Origin: Panacibacter ginsenosidivorans
Lineage (GTDB): Bacteria; Bacteroidota; Bacteroidia; Chitinophagales; Chitinophagaceae
Direction of reading: 5' to 3'
Assembly (NCBI RefSeq): GCF_007971225.1
Contig: NZ_CP042435.1
Location: 4,467,501 to 4,531,500, forward strand
DNA: 64,000 nucleotides
Each line of letters opens with the position of its first letter. The first letter of the stretch is position 1. The notes under the pieces were generated by a model. The model searched no databases. It was not told where the DNA came from and was given only the letters and a program-made list of their open reading frames with translations. Positions 62,173 through 64,000 of the stretch are shown one piece after another. A program made the translations under genes and the position numbers.

Positions 62173-64000
62173 TCATAAATCTGCTTTTAAACCGAATGCA
62201 TACATGCGCACCGGCGGGATGCCTGTTGGATAATCGGGATCTAATCCTTTATCGTTTGCTTTCCAGAGGAGGCCAAGGTTATTGGCATAGGCATAGAGCC
62301 TGATACTGCGGAAAGGCAGCTTTTTTACCTTGTTCCTGGTGATGGTATAGCTAAGGGTAATATCCTGCAGGCGGATATGATCTGCCCGCTCTACGAGGAC
62401 GGCCGAATTTGTATAAAACTGGTCGCGTCCACTAACCGCGGGATATACCATGGATGGCACACTGGTGCTGTTCTCATCGCCGGGTTTTTGCCAGCGGAGC
62501 AGGTAATCTGCATTGCCCTGATAATAATTAAAGAGGCTGGTATAATTGATGGAACTGCGCCTGAAATAATAGCCACCCTTAAAACTGATATTGACCTGCA
62601 GGCTGAACTGCTTATACGAGAAGTTATTGCTGAAGCCACCAAAGAAAGCGGGACGTGCAGGGCCATTGTAGACAAGGTCATCAATAGATTGGGGGTTATT
62701 GAGCGTACTGTAATTGACAGATACTACGCCATCTTCATAGCCCTGCGGGTTGCCTGCCGCATCGAGCCCCGCCCATGGGAGGCTGTACATACCATAAACG
62801 GGCTTACCCTGCTGCGGGATGATAAAACCATTGGCACCATTGCCATAATTGACGAGGAAGCCGACGGGGTTCTTTGCGGCGTAATGCGTAACCTCATCCT
62901 GTGTATAGCTGAACAATAGCTGGGTGCCCCAGGTAAATGCCCCGGTGATATTGATGCTGTTTAACTGAACATCTATACCGCTGCCTTTGAGGTCAGCAAA
63001 ATTTCCCTTCGTGGTATTGCTGAACGTGTTCTGGTTGATATACCCGCTGCTGGGTGGCAGGGCCGCATCGCCGATGATATCCGTACCTTTTTTGTGATAG
63101 TATTCTATACTGCCGGTGAGCCTGTTGTTTGCCAGCCCAAAGTCGATACCTGCATTGAACATGGCCGTTTGCTCCCAGCGCAAGTCCTTATTGGGCGGGT
63201 TGATGATGGTAAGGTAGGGCAGACCGGTATAGGGGTCGTTGCTGCTGTACCGTGCAGTGGGATAAGCTGTAACCGATTTATTGAGGTTGCCATTGTACCC
63301 ATAGGTAAGACGGAGGCGCAATATTGGTAACCATGCGAGTTTGTAGAAAGGCTGTTTATCCAGGTCCCACTTAATACCGGCGGACCATAGGGGCACGGTT
63401 TTGTTGTTGGTGGCCACACCGAAATAGTTGCTGCCATCCCTGCGGCCACTGAGCGATACCATATAGCGCTGCTTATAGGTATAAGCCGCATTGGCAAAGG
63501 CCGAACGAAAACGATCGGTAACAGCTACCAGTGACTGGTTCAGGGAAAGCTGTTCCGACTGACCGGAAGGATAAGTAGTGTAATAGGTAGTGGGGTCTAC
63601 CTGCTGAAAGGTACCCAGCTCCGCACTGTATCCATAGAGGCGGTTGCTGTTGCTGGTGCTGATCACCTGCCGCCATTCCATGCCCGCGAGGGCAGCGAGT
63701 TCATGATAGCCACTGCGGTATTTATAACTGAGCTGGCCGCGGCCATTGTGGGCGGTAAGCATGGCATTGAACTGATCTAATACGCCGCCTTTGGGGAGGA
63801 CGAAACCGGTAGCATTGCCATCGGTAACCTGCGCAAATGTGTTGACGAGATTGCGGGCATCATAGCTGGCCGCCGTGGCCGTGTTGCTGCCCGTTGTAAT
63901 ACCTTTCTCTAACTGGTACCTGAGTTCTGCGCTGAAGCCTTTTGGCAGGTTGTATTTAAGCGCTGCCAGCAGGCGGGTTTGATTTAACTGGATTTTGCCG
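62173..64000 (-). CDS. susC: SusC/RagA TonB-dependent receptor, C-terminal part (runs off window)
   Basis: The frame is open from the stop at 62173 to the window edge, about 608 residues. It has barrel strands with YKQRYMVSLSGRRDGSNYFG, LAWLPILRLRLTYGYNGNLN and GIDFGLANNRLTGSIEYYHKKGTD, then VRMYAFGLKADL at the end. These are C-terminal barrel signatures of SusC/RagA receptors. The plug domain and TonB box lie upstream, outside the window. Outer-membrane nutrient import with the SusD partner. Confidence 0.94.
   Translation of the reverse strand, partial: GKIQLNQTRLLAALKYNLPKGFSAELRYQLEKGITTGSNTATAASYDARNLVNTFAQVTDGNATGFVLPKGGVLDQFNAMLTAHNGRGQLSYKYRSGYHELAALAGMEWRQVISTSNSNRLYGYSAELGTFQQVDPTTYYTTYPSGQSEQLSLNQSLVAVTDRFRSAFANAAYTYKQRYMVSLSGRRDGSNYFGVATNNKTVPLWSAGIKWDLDKQPFYKLAWLPILRLRLTYGYNGNLNKSVTAYPTARYSSNDPYTGLPYLTIINPPNKDLRWEQTAMFNAGIDFGLANNRLTGSIEYYHKKGTDIIGDAALPPSSGYINQNTFSNTTKGNFADLKGSGIDVQLNSINITGAFTWGTQLLFSYTQDEVTHYAAKNPVGFLVNYGNGANGFIIPQQGKPVYGMYSLPWAGLDAAGNPQGYEDGVVSVNYSTLNNPQSIDDLVYNGPARPAFFGGFSNNFSYKQFSLQVNISFKGGYYFRRSSINYTSLFNYYQGNADYLLRWQKPGDENSTSVPSMVYPAVSGRDQFYTNSAVLVERADHIRLQDITLSYTITRNKVKKLPFRSIRLYAYANNLGLLWKANDKGLDPDYPTGIPPVRMYAFGLKADL

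Noticed and set aside
62377-62919. 180-aa plus-strand frame inside susC
   Set aside because: It is antisense to the conserved barrel region; no fold seen.

Overview
The window looks like a chromosome of the phylum Bacteroidota, most likely family Chitinophagaceae (Chitinophaga/Niastella-like). This is inferred from TraE-to-TraN type conjugation genes, two RteC-like proteins, a SusC/SusD pair, large YD/RHS proteins with Bacteroidota-type N-termini, a DUF6520-like secreted peptide and lipoproteins with S-C lipoboxes. No rRNA, tRNA or CRISPR array was recognised.

Layout. (1) 1-3.8 kb, minus strand: a metal-resistance island. It holds the 5' part of an arsenite methyltransferase gene, an ArsR repressor with two operator-like palindromes, a VOC-fold protein, a START-like protein, a GDCCVxC mini-protein, a MerT-MerP fusion carrying an extra C-terminal domain, and a second ArsR-type repressor with its own palindrome. 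(2) 3.8-6 kb: a tyrosine recombinase, three TAGACC repeat pairs that may be its arm sites, and a strong terminator. (3) 6-11.2 kb: a papain-like lipoprotease with repeated choice-of-anchor-D-like domains, divergent from a TPR histidine kinase/LuxR-type regulator pair. (4) 11.3-25.7 kb, minus strand: a conjugation operon transcribed traE to traN, with a TraG ATPase, three tandem TraI-like paralogues and two large related proteins of unknown role downstream. No relaxase, coupling protein or TraO-Q is visible. (5) 25.8-34 kb: probable operator sites before the tra operon, then an eight-gene metabolic operon (thioesterase, PEBP, NTF2-like, DinB, broken racemase, APC permease, GNAT-cupin fusion, DinB). 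A TetR repressor with two matching operators stands upstream of it, followed by a frameshifted rteC and a cupin gene with an internal stop. (6) 34.7-47 kb, plus strand: an outer-membrane coiled-coil/barrel protein, a YD-repeat protein, a thioredoxin-fold protein, and an RHS protein with a JAB/JAMM-type C-terminal tip followed by a lipoprotein that could be its immunity partner. RHS-tip debris lies after it. (7) 47-50 kb: a Crp/Fnr regulator, a lipoprotein, a second rteC with an open frame, and a frameshifted paralogue of the gene at the head of the tra operon. (8) 50-56 kb: a permuted papain-like lipoprotein, a second Crp/Fnr regulator, and an operon of membrane protein, histidine kinase and NarL-type regulator, divergent from an AraC regulator. 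(9) 56-64 kb: MauE/DoxX-like, DUF6520-like and propeller-like exported proteins, then TlpA, SusD and SusC genes. The susC and susD genes are separated by about 1.3 kb that contains four 254-bp tandem repeats.

Signs of mobility and decay are concentrated at 25-50 kb. They include two copies of rteC and of the small tra-leader gene, four disrupted genes, and an orphan RHS tip. Some disruptions could be sequencing errors, for example the racemase break in a G/C homopolymer.
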